Source: Candidatus Amarobacillus elongatus (lineage in GTDB: Bacteria; Chloroflexota; Dehalococcoidia; Tepidiformales; Tepidiformaceae). From it: a DNA stretch of 64,000 nucleotides. Below the pieces are notes generated by a model. That model had not been told where the DNA came from, did not search any database, and saw only the letters and a list, made by a program, of their open reading frames with translations. The stretch is taken from contig JADJBX010000001.1 of NCBI GenBank assembly GCA_016703545.1, positions 620,001-684,000 on the forward strand, written 5' to 3'. Made by a program: the position numbers and the translations under genes. Shown piece after piece: positions 44,077 through 51,580 of this stretch. How positions within the stretch are numbered: the first letter of the stretch is position 1; every line of letters starts with the position of its first letter.

Positions 44077-44868
44077 GTGTCTCCTGCGCTTGCCTTCCTT
44101 GGTGTGTCGATCCTCGGCACCTGGGGTCTTGCTTCGATTGCCCTCATCGCTGGCGGCATCATCATGCTGTTCTTCCCAGGCGATGCCCAGGTCGACGGCG
44201 ACAACGTGCTCGGCGGCCTTGTGCTGCTGATCGCGGGTCTCGGTTCCATGGGCGCGATGGTCCAGGTGACCATGGGCCCGCTGCTTGGGATGGATCCGCC
44301 GCTGCCCGTCCCCGCGAAGAAGAACGTGCCGGCATCGCGCCTCACCCGCTGGGTGAAGGCCGGCCTCCTGCGGGACTTCCCGGACGGCACGCCGAAGGAG
44401 ATCCGCCTGCGCAGCAAGCGGGTCCTCGTCATCCGCCAGGGCGATACCGCCTCGGCGATGAGCGCCCTCTGTTCGCACGCGCGCCTGCCGATGGCGGGGC
44501 TGCCGGGTTCGCCCGTGAAGCCGATCGCCGTCCGGGACGGCTGTGTGACCTGCCCGTTCCACGGAGCGATGTTCGAGGCGGAGAGCGGGCGCGTGGTGCG
44601 CAAGCCGTTCGATAGCGCCTGGAACAACGCCCACCCGTTCCTCGGACGGTTGCAGGCGCCGCTGTTCAAGCTGCTTTCCGCGCCACCCGCGCCGAAGTAC
44701 CTGAAGCCTTCGATGGACGCGGAGACGATGCAGACCTACCCGGTGCGCATCGAAAACGGGGAGATCGAGGTCGGGCTGCCGGCCGGCCAGGGCGGGCTGC
44801 GACACGGCCGAACCCCAGCCCGGGGCGTACCCGCGGCACGCCGTCGCAACCCCCCGCTGCCTGCCTGA
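44077..44868 (+). CDS. Membrane-anchored Rieske [2Fe-2S] protein
   Basis: Two N-terminal membrane helices (about 4-30 and 42-65) are followed by a Rieske domain: box 1 CSHARLP and box 2 CPFHGAMFEAESG supply two Cys and two His for a [2Fe-2S] cluster, spaced as in ferredoxin-type Rieske proteins. No disulfide cysteines typical of bc1 Rieske proteins are seen in box 1, so a ferredoxin-type redox role is likelier than a bc complex. The last 40 residues are Arg/Pro-rich and look unstructured. GTG 44077 gives the better ribosome spacing. Confidence 0.84.
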   Translation: MSPALAFLGVSILGTWGLASIALIAGGIIMLFFPGDAQVDGDNVLGGLVLLIAGLGSMGAMVQVTMGPLLGMDPPLPVPAKKNVPASRLTRWVKAGLLRDFPDGTPKEIRLRSKRVLVIRQGDTASAMSALCSHARLPMAGLPGSPVKPIAVRDGCVTCPFHGAMFEAESGRVVRKPFDSAWNNAHPFLGRLQAPLFKLLSAPPAPKYLKPSMDAETMQTYPVRIENGEIEVGLPAGQGGLRHGRTPARGVPAARRRNPPLPA

Positions 44869-44996
44869 TGCCCGCCCTCAATAAGTCGGCGCCGGGTCCA
44901 CCAACGCGGCTGCCTCGCGCGGACGAAGGTCCCGGGAGGGCGCGGGGCGGCCCGCCGGGGGGGGGGCCCCCCGGGACGCCGGGGGCGGGGGCGTGC

Positions 44997-45002
44997 TATA
45001 GT
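44997..45002 (+). promoter_or_regulatory. TATAGT -10 element of the MaoC-type dehydratase operon
   Basis: TATAGT 27 bp before the GTG at 45029. Just upstream (44957-44972) is an uninterrupted run of ten G followed by six C, which may form structure or be unstable. Confidence 0.4.
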
Positions 45003-45028
45003 CCCCGGGCAATTCAGGGAGGCGACTG

Positions 45029-45490
45029 GTGGAAGAAGAACAGAGCCTGTTGACGGACGAACACCGCGCGATGATCGGCGTCCCCGGCGAGCCGGCGACG
45101 GTGGTCGTGCGGGAAGAGGATGCGCGCCGCATGCGCGATGTGCTGGGGGATACGGACCCGCGCTGGGCCGATGGCACGGGCATGGCGCCGCCGTACGTGA
45201 TCGCCCACTTTGGTGGCCGCGGCAATCGCGGCGGCCCGACGATCCTCCCCGGGGGCATCCTCACGCAGCAGGAATGGAAGTTCACGCGGCCGTTCCGTAT
45301 CGGCGAGGAACTGAAGAGCGTGGGGCAGGTGTTCGACATCCGCGAGCGGCTCGGCGGCCGTTACGGCCACAGCGTGCTCGTGACGACGAGCACGGACTAC
45401 TACGACGGCGATGGCAACCACGTGGGCGCTTCGCTGCTCACGGTGACGCAGTTCGACCCCGCGCGCGCGGGCAAGGGGGGCAGCGAATGA
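45029..45490 (+). CDS. FAS1/MaoC N-domain-like dehydratase subunit
   Basis: A 153-residue hot-dog-fold protein. RMRDVLGDTDPRWAD, the APPYVIAHF stretch and PGGILTQQEWKFTRPFRIGEEL match the N-terminal (FAS1-like) half of MaoC-type acyl-CoA dehydratases; STDYYDGDGNHVG completes the barrel. The GTG start has GGGAGG 6 nt before. Its stop overlaps the next start (ATGA), so the two halves form one heteromeric enzyme. Confidence 0.85.
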   Translation: MEEEQSLLTDEHRAMIGVPGEPATVVVREEDARRMRDVLGDTDPRWADGTGMAPPYVIAHFGGRGNRGGPTILPGGILTQQEWKFTRPFRIGEELKSVGQVFDIRERLGGRYGHSVLVTTSTDYYDGDGNHVGASLLTVTQFDPARAGKGGSE

Positions 45491-45909
45491 GCCGCTACTT
45501 CGAGGACGTGCAGGTCGACGAAGAGCTGGAACCGGTGGAGAAGCTGCCGACGGAGGACCTGGCCATCGACTTCTTCGGGCGTGGCAACCCCACGAACCCG
45601 GCGTTCGCCGATGCGGAAGCGGGGCGGCGCATGGGCATCGGCGGGGCGCTCGTGCCGGGCGCGCTGAAGATGTCGTGGATGACGCAGTACGTGAGCGACT
45701 GGGCGGGGCCGGAGGCGCAGATCGCGAGCATTCGCGTGGCGTTCCGGCGGCCGGACGTCGCGGGCCGGCCGCTGATCCTGATGGGCCGGGTGGTAGATAA
45801 GCGCCAGGACGGCGGCAAGAACATCGTGGAACTGGAAGTGGTGACGGTGGCGGAAGGCCAGCCCAGCGTGCGCGGGAACGTGGCCGTGGAGCTGCCCGCG
45901 CGAGGGTAA
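45487..45909 (+). CDS. MaoC-like dehydratase subunit
   Basis: Partner subunit of 140 residues with YFEDVQVDEELEP at the start, then DFFGRGNPTNPAFAD, a variant of the hydratase motif in which catalytic Asp/His are not obvious, and PGALKMSWM, VAFRRPDVAG and VELEVVTVAEGQP strands. The two-gene enzyme probably hydrates or dehydrates a 3-hydroxyacyl-CoA. Active-site residues could not be fixed by eye. It ends at a perfect hairpin. Confidence 0.84.
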   Translation: MSRYFEDVQVDEELEPVEKLPTEDLAIDFFGRGNPTNPAFADAEAGRRMGIGGALVPGALKMSWMTQYVSDWAGPEAQIASIRVAFRRPDVAGRPLILMGRVVDKRQDGGKNIVELEVVTVAEGQPSVRGNVAVELPARG

Positions 45910-45926
45910 TTCCGCGGGCGAAAGCG

Positions 45927-45949
45927 GGGCCGCCGCGAGCCGGCGGCCC
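45927..45949 (+). terminator. 9-bp hairpin after the dehydratase operon
   Basis: GGGCCGCCG/CGGCGGCCC with a CGAGC loop, 18 bp after the stop at 45909, followed by GTTGG. Confidence 0.6.
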
Positions 45950-46067
45950 GTTGGCATGAAGGCGAAATTCTCCACTCCGCTGCTGTAGCGCGAGTCCGGC
46001 GGCCGGGCAGGCACGATGTGTTTGCCAGCGGGCGGCCCCCAACGCGCCCCGGCGGAGGAGTGCGAGG

Positions 46068-46664
46068 ATGACCTTCCTACTGGAATGGCCCGGGGGTTCG
46101 TGGCAGGACACGCTCCGCCTCACGGGGCTGGTGATCGGCCTGTACTGGGCGGCGCTGTGGCTCGCGGTGACGTTCTGGGCCGCGCGCGATGCGCGTATCC
46201 GCAGCGGCAGCTGGACGTTCAGCATGGCCGCGGTGTTGCTCGTCGGGCTCGGATCGCTGCCCGGCCTGGCGGTCTACATGCTCGTCCGGCCTCGTTCGAC
46301 GCAGCGCCAGCGGTACCTGCGAACGCTGCAGGAAGAAGCGCTCCAGCGGCTGCTTTCGGACGAAGAACACTGCCCGGCATGCAAGCGGGTGGTGCGCGCG
46401 GAATACCTGGTCTGCCCGGCGTGCCTGATGCAGCTCAAGCGGAGCTGCCACGCGTGCAGCAAGCCGCTCTCCGAGGATTGGCAGGTGTGCCCGTTCTGCA
46501 TGGTGCCGGCGAACGAGACAGCGCGGCCCCTGGGCGGGCGGCGCGCGGCCGCGGCACGGCGGGCGGTCCCGGCGGCGGCCATCACGGTTACGCCCGCTCC
46601 CGCGGCGCCCACGCCTGCCCCGGCGGCGGCGGTCTCCCAGGCGCCGAGCACGCTCGCGAGTTAG
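46068..46664 (+). CDS. Membrane protein with C-terminal zinc ribbons
   Basis: A 198-residue protein: two membrane helices (about 15-38 and 48-70), then a cytosolic double zinc-ribbon with CPACK...CPAC and CHAC...CPFC pairs (about 102-146), and an Ala/Pro-rich tail. Zinc-ribbon proteins of this kind are common in Chloroflexota but unassigned. GGAGG is well spaced before the ATG. Nearby genes are also small zinc-ribbon proteins. Confidence 0.75.
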   Translation: MTFLLEWPGGSWQDTLRLTGLVIGLYWAALWLAVTFWAARDARIRSGSWTFSMAAVLLVGLGSLPGLAVYMLVRPRSTQRQRYLRTLQEEALQRLLSDEEHCPACKRVVRAEYLVCPACLMQLKRSCHACSKPLSEDWQVCPFCMVPANETARPLGGRRAAAARRAVPAAAITVTPAPAAPTPAPAAAVSQAPSTLAS

Positions 46665-46705
46665 CAGCCCGGGCGCAATCCCCGGCTTCGCATCAACCAA
46701 CCGGT

Positions 46706-46734
46706 GCGGCGCCCTCCCTCTTGGAGGGCGCCGC
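46706..46734 (+). terminator. 12-bp hairpin after the zinc-ribbon membrane protein gene
   Basis: GCGGCGCCCTCC/GGAGGGCGCCGC with a CTCTT loop, no T-tract. Confidence 0.6.
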
Positions 46735-46769
46735 GACGACAACACCGCAACGAGGCAAGGAGGCAGGTC

Positions 46770-46985
46770 ATGGCTCTCTTCGCGATTCGATCACGGCGCG
46801 TGACGCCGGCCGCCTTCGTGTCGCTGGTGTGTTCCTGGTGCAAGTGCGAAGTGGAGGAACTGGGACCGCCCGGCACGTTCACAATGTGCGCGCAGTGCCT
46901 GGGCTGGCTCGATGACTCCGGCACGCTCGCTCCACGAGAGGCGGAGGAGGTTACAGCCGCGGAAGCTCGTCCATGTACTCCGTGA
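46770..46985 (+). CDS. Small zinc-ribbon-like protein
   Basis: A 71-residue protein with CSWCKCEVEELGPPGTFTMC pattern, i.e. a CxxC pair, a turn and a second CxxC (CAQC), sufficient for one zinc site. AGGAGG precedes the ATG. Its C-terminal codons overlap the convergent gene by 35 bp. No function recognised. Confidence 0.6.
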   Translation: MALFAIRSRRVTPAAFVSLVCSWCKCEVEELGPPGTFTMCAQCLGWLDDSGTLAPREAEEVTAAEARPCTP

Positions 46986-47298
46986 CGTCGAAGTCCGGCA
47001 TCTCGTGGTCGAGCCGGAAGAGCGTGGCGGGGCCTTCGAACGAGACCTGCCACGCGAACTGGTGCCCGGATTCGCACCAGAATTCGACGCGAATGACGGT
47101 TCCCACGCGGTCGGCTTCTGACTCGGGGCGGGTGGCAAAGCCGACGCCATCGGGGGCGACTTCGACGACGTCGCCCATGCGGTCCACCTCGACCCTGCGC
47201 GGGTGCACCCAGGTGGATTCGCGGCGCTGAACCGGGCAACGCGGGCAGGCAACGGCCAGGGAGGTCGAAAGGCTCGCGACGAGACGGTCTGCAGGCAC
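46951..47298 (-). CDS. Hypothetical protein, possibly PilZ-like
   Basis: A 115-residue frame with CPRCPVQRRESTW and WCESGHQF, beta-strand-rich, with an acidic C-terminal tail. Residue pattern R-x3-R near residue 26-34 followed by DVVEVAPDGVGF hints at a PilZ-like c-di-GMP fold, but the consensus is not clear and I do not assign it. GTG start lacks a good ribosome site. Confidence 0.5.
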   Translation of the reverse strand: MPADRLVASLSTSLAVACPRCPVQRRESTWVHPRRVEVDRMGDVVEVAPDGVGFATRPESEADRVGTVIRVEFWCESGHQFAWQVSFEGPATLFRLDHEMPDFDVTEYMDELPRL

Positions 47299-47346
47299 GT
47301 TCGCAACTATAGGCCCGGCATACCGCTGCGTCTTCCAGCGTATGGC

Positions 47347-47383
47347 AGACTCCCGCGCGCACTAGTCGTACGCGCGGGAGTCT
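47347..47383 (-). terminator. 13-bp hairpin after the small membrane protein gene
   Basis: AGACTCCCGCGCG/CGCGCGGGAGTCT with an 11-nt loop, 27 bp beyond the leftward stop at 47411. Confidence 0.6.
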
Positions 47384-47410
47384 GGTTGTGGCGCGAGGAA
47401 TGGGCGCCGG

Positions 47411-47542
47411 TTAGAGGAGCCAGACCAGCAGCAGAACGATGACGATGACGGCGAGCAGGCTGCCGCCGCCGTAGGCGTAGGCGTGGCCCTCTTCGCCGCT
47501 CGTGAGCTCCTCGATGCGTTCGCGTGCGGTCTCCCTATCCAT
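47411..47542 (-). CDS. Tiny single-helix membrane protein
   Basis: A 43-residue protein: a charged N-terminus (MDRETARERIEELTSGEEG), a short glycine stretch, and one C-terminal helix (LLAVIVIVLLLVWLL) reaching the end. GGGAGG lies 8 nt before the ATG and a hairpin follows the stop, so it is a real short gene. Tail-anchored topology. Function unknown. Confidence 0.7.
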   Translation of the reverse strand: MDRETARERIEELTSGEEGHAYAYGGGSLLAVIVIVLLLVWLL

Positions 47543-47731
47543 GAACGAACCTCCCTTGGTGGTACGCCCATGGTGCGAAATCAGGCGATGCTCGCGCGTT
47601 TGCGATCGCGGCCCTCGGATTACGCGCCAATGACAGTTCCCGCTGGCCACGCTGCCGAAAGGTCCGGGGCGCTCGCTGTTGCGCTCGCGGGGCACCCGCG
47701 CCCATAGGGTGGGCGGGCGGAGGGAAGCTGC

Positions 47732-49309
47732 ATGGCAGGGCGACGTTCGACCCGGGTGCGCGAAATCGCACGAGAAGTGCTTGGATACGACCGGCTGCGG
47801 CCGGGCCAGGAGGAGGCGATTCGCGCCGTGCTGGGCGGGCGCGACACGCTTGCCGTGCTCTCGACCGGGTCCGGGAAGTCCGCCATCTACCAGCTCGCCG
47901 GCGTGCAAATCGAGGGCCCGACGGTCGTCGTGTCGCCGCTCATTGCGCTGCAGCAGGACCAGGTACGCGCGATCGAGGAACAGGAGCTTGGCGGCGCCGT
48001 GGCCCTCAACGCCTCCATGAGTGACGGGCAGCGCGAAGCTGCGTTCGCGGCCATCGAAGCCGGGCACGCCGAGTTCGTGTTCCTGGCGCCGGAGCAGCTG
48101 GCGAAGCCCGACGTGGTGGCGCGGCTGGCGGCGGCGGGCCCCTCGCTCTTCGTGGTGGACGAGGCGCATTGCATCAGCCAGTGGGGCCACGACTTCCGGC
48201 CGGACTACCTGGGGCTGGCGCGGGCGGCGGAGGACCTCGGGCGGCCCGTGATCCTCGCGCTCACGGCGACGGCGGCGCCACCGGTGCGGCAGGAGATCGC
48301 GGCGCGCCTGGGGATGGAGGACCCGGCGGTGGTTGTGCGGGATTTCGATCGGCCGAACATCGCGCTGGACGTGCGGAACGTCGCGGATGACGACGCGAAG
48401 CTCACGGCCCTCCTCGACGCGCGGCCCGGCGGCGAGGGTGCGGCAATCGTGTACGTGGCCACGCGGCGCGCGGCCGAGTCCGTCGCCGCCGCGCTCACGG
48501 GTGCGGGGCTGCCGGCCGCGGCGTACCACGCGGGCATGGCCGCGGGCGAACGGACGCGCGTACAGGAAGGGTTCATGGCGGGCGAACCGCCGTGCGTGGT
48601 CGCGACGATCGCCTTCGGCATGGGCATCGATAAGCCGGACGTGCGGCTCGTCGCGCATTACGACATCAGCGATTCGCTGGACGCGTACTTCCAGGAGATC
48701 GGCCGGGCCGGGCGCGACGGCGAAGCGGCGCGGGCGCTGCTGCTCTACCGGCCGGAGGATCTCGCGTTGCGGCGGTTCTTCGGCGGCGAATCGGAGTTCG
48801 AACCCGAGGAGCTGGAGCAGGCCGCGGCGGAGGCGGGCGGCGAACGGGACACCGCGGCACTGGCCGAGCGGCTGGAGTGGCCGGAGGCACGCGTGAAGCG
48901 GGCCCTGGCGCTCCTGGGGGTCGCGGAGGAGGGCGAGGACACGGTGGCGGGCGCGCTGGAGGCACAGGAGCGGCGGCAGGGGTACCTGCGGACGCGCATG
49001 GAGATGCTACGCGGGTACGCCGAGACGCGCGGATGCCGGCGGGAGTTCCTGCTGTCGTACTTCGGGGAGCCGTTCGCGGGGCCGTGCGACAACTGCGACA
49101 ACTGCCGCGAGGGAACGCCAGCCGCGCTGGAGGTTTGCGAAGGACCGTTCGCGCCCGGCACGGCCGTCCAGCACGCGACGCTTGGGCGCGGCCAGGTGCT
49201 GCGCTACGAAGGGAACAGGGTCTCGGTGCTGTTCGAGGAGGCGGGGTACCGCACGCTCGACCTGGAGATCGTCATCGGCGAGGGGCTGCTCGTTGCCGCG
49301 GGGGAGTAA
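47732..49309 (+). CDS. recQ: RecQ-family ATP-dependent DNA helicase
   Basis: 3'-5' helicase of 525 residues. Motif I TGSGKS, DEAH box with the RecQ-specific aromatic loop (DEAHCISQWGHDF), motif IV-VI (IAFGMGIDKPDVR, QEIGRAGRDG) and the zinc-binding cysteines in GPCDNCDNC are clear. The RQC winged helix is reduced and there is no HRDC domain, so it is a short RecQ. Ends 38 bp inside convergent holA. Confidence 0.94.
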   Translation: MAGRRSTRVREIAREVLGYDRLRPGQEEAIRAVLGGRDTLAVLSTGSGKSAIYQLAGVQIEGPTVVVSPLIALQQDQVRAIEEQELGGAVALNASMSDGQREAAFAAIEAGHAEFVFLAPEQLAKPDVVARLAAAGPSLFVVDEAHCISQWGHDFRPDYLGLARAAEDLGRPVILALTATAAPPVRQEIAARLGMEDPAVVVRDFDRPNIALDVRNVADDDAKLTALLDARPGGEGAAIVYVATRRAAESVAAALTGAGLPAAAYHAGMAAGERTRVQEGFMAGEPPCVVATIAFGMGIDKPDVRLVAHYDISDSLDAYFQEIGRAGRDGEAARALLLYRPEDLALRRFFGGESEFEPEELEQAAAEAGGERDTAALAERLEWPEARVKRALALLGVAEEGEDTVAGALEAQERRQGYLRTRMEMLRGYAETRGCRREFLLSYFGEPFAGPCDNCDNCREGTPAALEVCEGPFAPGTAVQHATLGRGQVLRYEGNRVSVLFEEAGYRTLDLEIVIGEGLLVAAGE

Positions 49310-50393
49310 CGCGAATGCCGGCGGCGCGGCGCGCGGCCGCGGCGGCCTCGGCCAGCTTCGCCACGGCGAGCTCGAGGGCAAGATCGTCGTCGACTTCGCC
49401 GAGCTTAGGGAGCCGGTCCGCTTCGACAAGGGTCTCGAACGCGGCAAGCAGACCGTCGTGGCCGAGCAGCTTCGCGCGGCGGATGGCGGCGTCGCGCAGG
49501 CCAGGCCACGGCATGTTCATGGCCTTGCCGATCTCCTCGGCGCTGACCCCCTGCTCGACAAGGTCGACGATGGGCACGAGGCGCCGGTAGGCGTTGATCA
49601 GCAGCCCGAGCAGGGCCTGCTCGCTCTCTCCCTTCGCAACGAGCGCGTCGAGCACGGAGAGCGCCTGCAGCAGCTGGCCATCGAGCACGGCGTCGGTGAG
49701 GGCGAAGACGGCGAATTCGCGTTCGCCGGAGCAGACCTCGTAGACGTCGTCAATCGTGGCGTCGCGGCCGAGAGTGTAGAGGGCGAGCTTGTCGAGTTCG
49801 TTCGCGATGGCGAGCGTCTCGCCGCCGGTGAGGACACCGATGAGGGCGATAGGATCCTCGGCCGTGGCACGGTCCCATTCGCCGCTGGCCGGGTGCGCCT
49901 GGCGGGGCGGGCCGGGGCGGAAGCGCAGGCCGCGCACGGCGGCCTCGTCGCGGATGTAGCGAATGAGGCGGTCGCCCTTGAGCTCGGCCTTCTCGGCGAG
50001 GGTCACGCCTGGCAGCTTCTTGAGGGCGGCGAGCAGCGCGTTCCCGGCGGCGAGGCGGGCGTCCTTGAACACGAGGATGGTTGTCGGTGGGAGGCCACGC
50101 TCGATGGCCGTCAGGAGCGGCGCGAGGGGTTCGAGGCTGCGGCCACCGCGGCGGCCCTCGCCCGGCGCGGACTCGAAGCGCGAGAGCAGATGGTCGACGA
50201 CAACGAGACGCGCGGGCGAGAGGAACGGCGGGGAGAGGACGGCACCGGCGATCTCGGCGGGTTTGGCGTCGCGGCCATCGAAGACGGTGAAGTTCGTGGC
50301 GAGCATGCCCGTGCCGCCGTCGGCCTTATCGCGCAGCTGCTGGAGCTCGCGGTCGATGGCGAGCTGATCCGCACCGTAGAGAACGATGATCAC
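49272..50393 (-). CDS. holA: DNA polymerase III subunit delta
   Basis: Clamp-loader delta subunit that opens the sliding clamp, 373 residues. It begins MIIVLYGADQLAIDRELQQL (domain I start), has the clamp-binding region near VLSPPFLSPARLVVVDHLL, the degenerate AAA+ core and the C-terminal collar (ALLGLLINAYRRL, WPGLRDAAIRRAKLL). Similarity is to the HolA family as usual for such divergent proteins. No ribosomal protein S20 gene next to it, unlike many genomes. Confidence 0.9.
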   Translation of the reverse strand: MIIVLYGADQLAIDRELQQLRDKADGGTGMLATNFTVFDGRDAKPAEIAGAVLSPPFLSPARLVVVDHLLSRFESAPGEGRRGGRSLEPLAPLLTAIERGLPPTTILVFKDARLAAGNALLAALKKLPGVTLAEKAELKGDRLIRYIRDEAAVRGLRFRPGPPRQAHPASGEWDRATAEDPIALIGVLTGGETLAIANELDKLALYTLGRDATIDDVYEVCSGEREFAVFALTDAVLDGQLLQALSVLDALVAKGESEQALLGLLINAYRRLVPIVDLVEQGVSAEEIGKAMNMPWPGLRDAAIRRAKLLGHDGLLAAFETLVEADRLPKLGEVDDDLALELAVAKLAEAAAAARRAAGIRVTPPRQRAAPRR

Positions 50394-50426
50394 CGGGCGA
50401 GTGTAGAGCGCGGCCGCAAAAACCGC

Positions 50427-51143
50427 TCAGGCGGAGGTGAAGCAGGCCTGGATGGCGCGAGCGAGATTGGGGTCGCCCGTGAGTTCGCCGACCTGCTCGG
50501 CGGGCGCCTGCCCGCGAACGAAGGCGAAGAAGCCGCTGGCCGTGGTGCGAAGGTGGAGGTCGGCCGTGGGGGTGGCGTTGCGGCGGGGAAGGAGGTGTCC
50601 GTCGCGGATTTCGAAGGTCCAGGCGGTGCAGTTGGTGGATTCGGCGATCTCGACGACCATCGTGGCGGCGATTTCGACGGCCTTTTCGGCCTTGAATGCA
50701 AAAGTAGGGATTACACGTACGACGAAATCGGTGGTTGCCCCCGTGTCGGGATCCTCGGGGTCAAGCGAGCCTACGTGCTGCTTCGCCCAGTCGATCAGCG
50801 ACTGAAGGACCGGCCGCACGGCCCAACCCTTTTCGGTGAGCGTGTACTCGATCTGCGGCGGGAGGCCTTTGCGGTGATGCCGTTCGACCAGTCCATCGTC
50901 CTGGAGCCGCTTGAGGCGGTCGGACAGGACGTTTGGGGACATGCCCTGGCAGCTCTCCTGGATTTCGGTGTAGCGGTGCAGGCCGGACATGAGGTCGCGG
51001 AGGATCAGCAGGGTCCAGCGGTCGCCGAGGATATCGAGGGCGCGGGCGATGGTGCAGGGATGGTTGTAGGACTTCCGGTCGTTTTGGCCCGTGCCGCGGG
51101 ATTGGTAAGTGCCGTTAACGCTTGCAGGCATGCCTTTACCCAT
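50427..51143 (-). CDS. HxlR-family regulator with SCP2-like C-terminal domain
   Basis: A 238-residue protein. The HxlR winged helix (IARALDILGDRWTLLILRDL, GMSPNVLSDRLKRLQDDGLV, YTLTEKG) fills residues 30-120. The rest resembles an SCP2 sterol-carrier-type pocket (AWTFEIRDGHLLPRRNATPTADLHLRTTASGFFAF); such HxlR-SCP2 fusions exist and may sense a hydrophobic ligand. The single Cys near the start (PCTIARALD) is the redox Cys of many HxlR proteins. It diverges from the zinc-ribbon gene at 51280, across a perfect palindrome at 51180. Confidence 0.86.
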   Translation of the reverse strand: MGKGMPASVNGTYQSRGTGQNDRKSYNHPCTIARALDILGDRWTLLILRDLMSGLHRYTEIQESCQGMSPNVLSDRLKRLQDDGLVERHHRKGLPPQIEYTLTEKGWAVRPVLQSLIDWAKQHVGSLDPEDPDTGATTDFVVRVIPTFAFKAEKAVEIAATMVVEIAESTNCTAWTFEIRDGHLLPRRNATPTADLHLRTTASGFFAFVRGQAPAEQVGELTGDPNLARAIQACFTSA

Positions 51144-51161
51144 TCGATAGCACCGAGACTA

Positions 51162-51194
51162 TTGACTTGATAGTGAGGGGTGGTATGCTACCAC
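51162..51194 (+). promoter_or_regulatory. Promoter with overlapping HxlR operator candidate
   Basis: TTGACT (51162-51167), 16-bp spacer, TATGCT (51184-51189). The perfect palindrome GTGGTA-TGC-TACCAC (51180-51194) covers the -10, in the region between divergent hxlR and the small gene at 51280. It is a good candidate for autorepression by the HxlR protein. Confidence 0.65.
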
Positions 51195-51279
51195 TACGAA
51201 AACGATAGCTACAGCACTACTCTCACAGAAGCGTACCGGACACGCTTCGGGCGAGTCAACAAGGGAAGGAGTTACCAAG

Positions 51280-51474
51280 ATGCCCGACACCACCGTCCAG
51301 ACCCCTGTCGCCCAGGCTTCTCACTCGGATCACCTCCACCGCTGGCGGATCGATGAGCCGAACGGGCCGAAGAGTGCAGGCGTGTGCAAGATCTGCGGCC
51401 AGACCAAGGAATTCCGCAACTGGCTGTCCGACATGGACTTCATCACCAACGAAGAGCACCGGATGGCGGCCTAG
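51280..51474 (+). CDS. Small conserved zinc-ribbon-like protein
   Basis: A 64-residue protein with HSDHLHRWRIDEPNGPKSAG then CKICGQTKEFRNWL, a one-CxxC, His-rich layout that could bind a metal. AAGGAG precedes the ATG, it has a strong promoter and ends at an 11-bp hairpin, so it is a genuine, well-expressed small gene. Role unknown; its link to the divergent HxlR regulator is inferred from position. Confidence 0.75.
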   Translation: MPDTTVQTPVAQASHSDHLHRWRIDEPNGPKSAGVCKICGQTKEFRNWLSDMDFITNEEHRMAA

Positions 51475-51533
51475 CCGCTGCTCCGATTTCGGCGAGCGTC
51501 CTGTCCTCTCCCTCGGCGCTCGCTCGCCTCTCC

Positions 51534-51568
51534 AATCGCCGGCCTCCCTCTCCAGGGGGCCGGCGATT
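51534..51568 (+). terminator. 11-bp hairpin after the small zinc-ribbon gene
   Basis: AATCGCCGGCC/GGCCGGCGATT with a 13-nt loop, followed by TCCGTTTG, a partly T-rich tail. It also serves as the end of the leftward CoA-transferase gene. Confidence 0.65.
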
Positions 51569-51580
51569 TCCGTTTGCGGG

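Noticed and set aside
46951..47298. PilZ domain assignment
   Set aside because: Only a vague RxxxR and strand pattern; the D/NxSxxG motif is not convincing.
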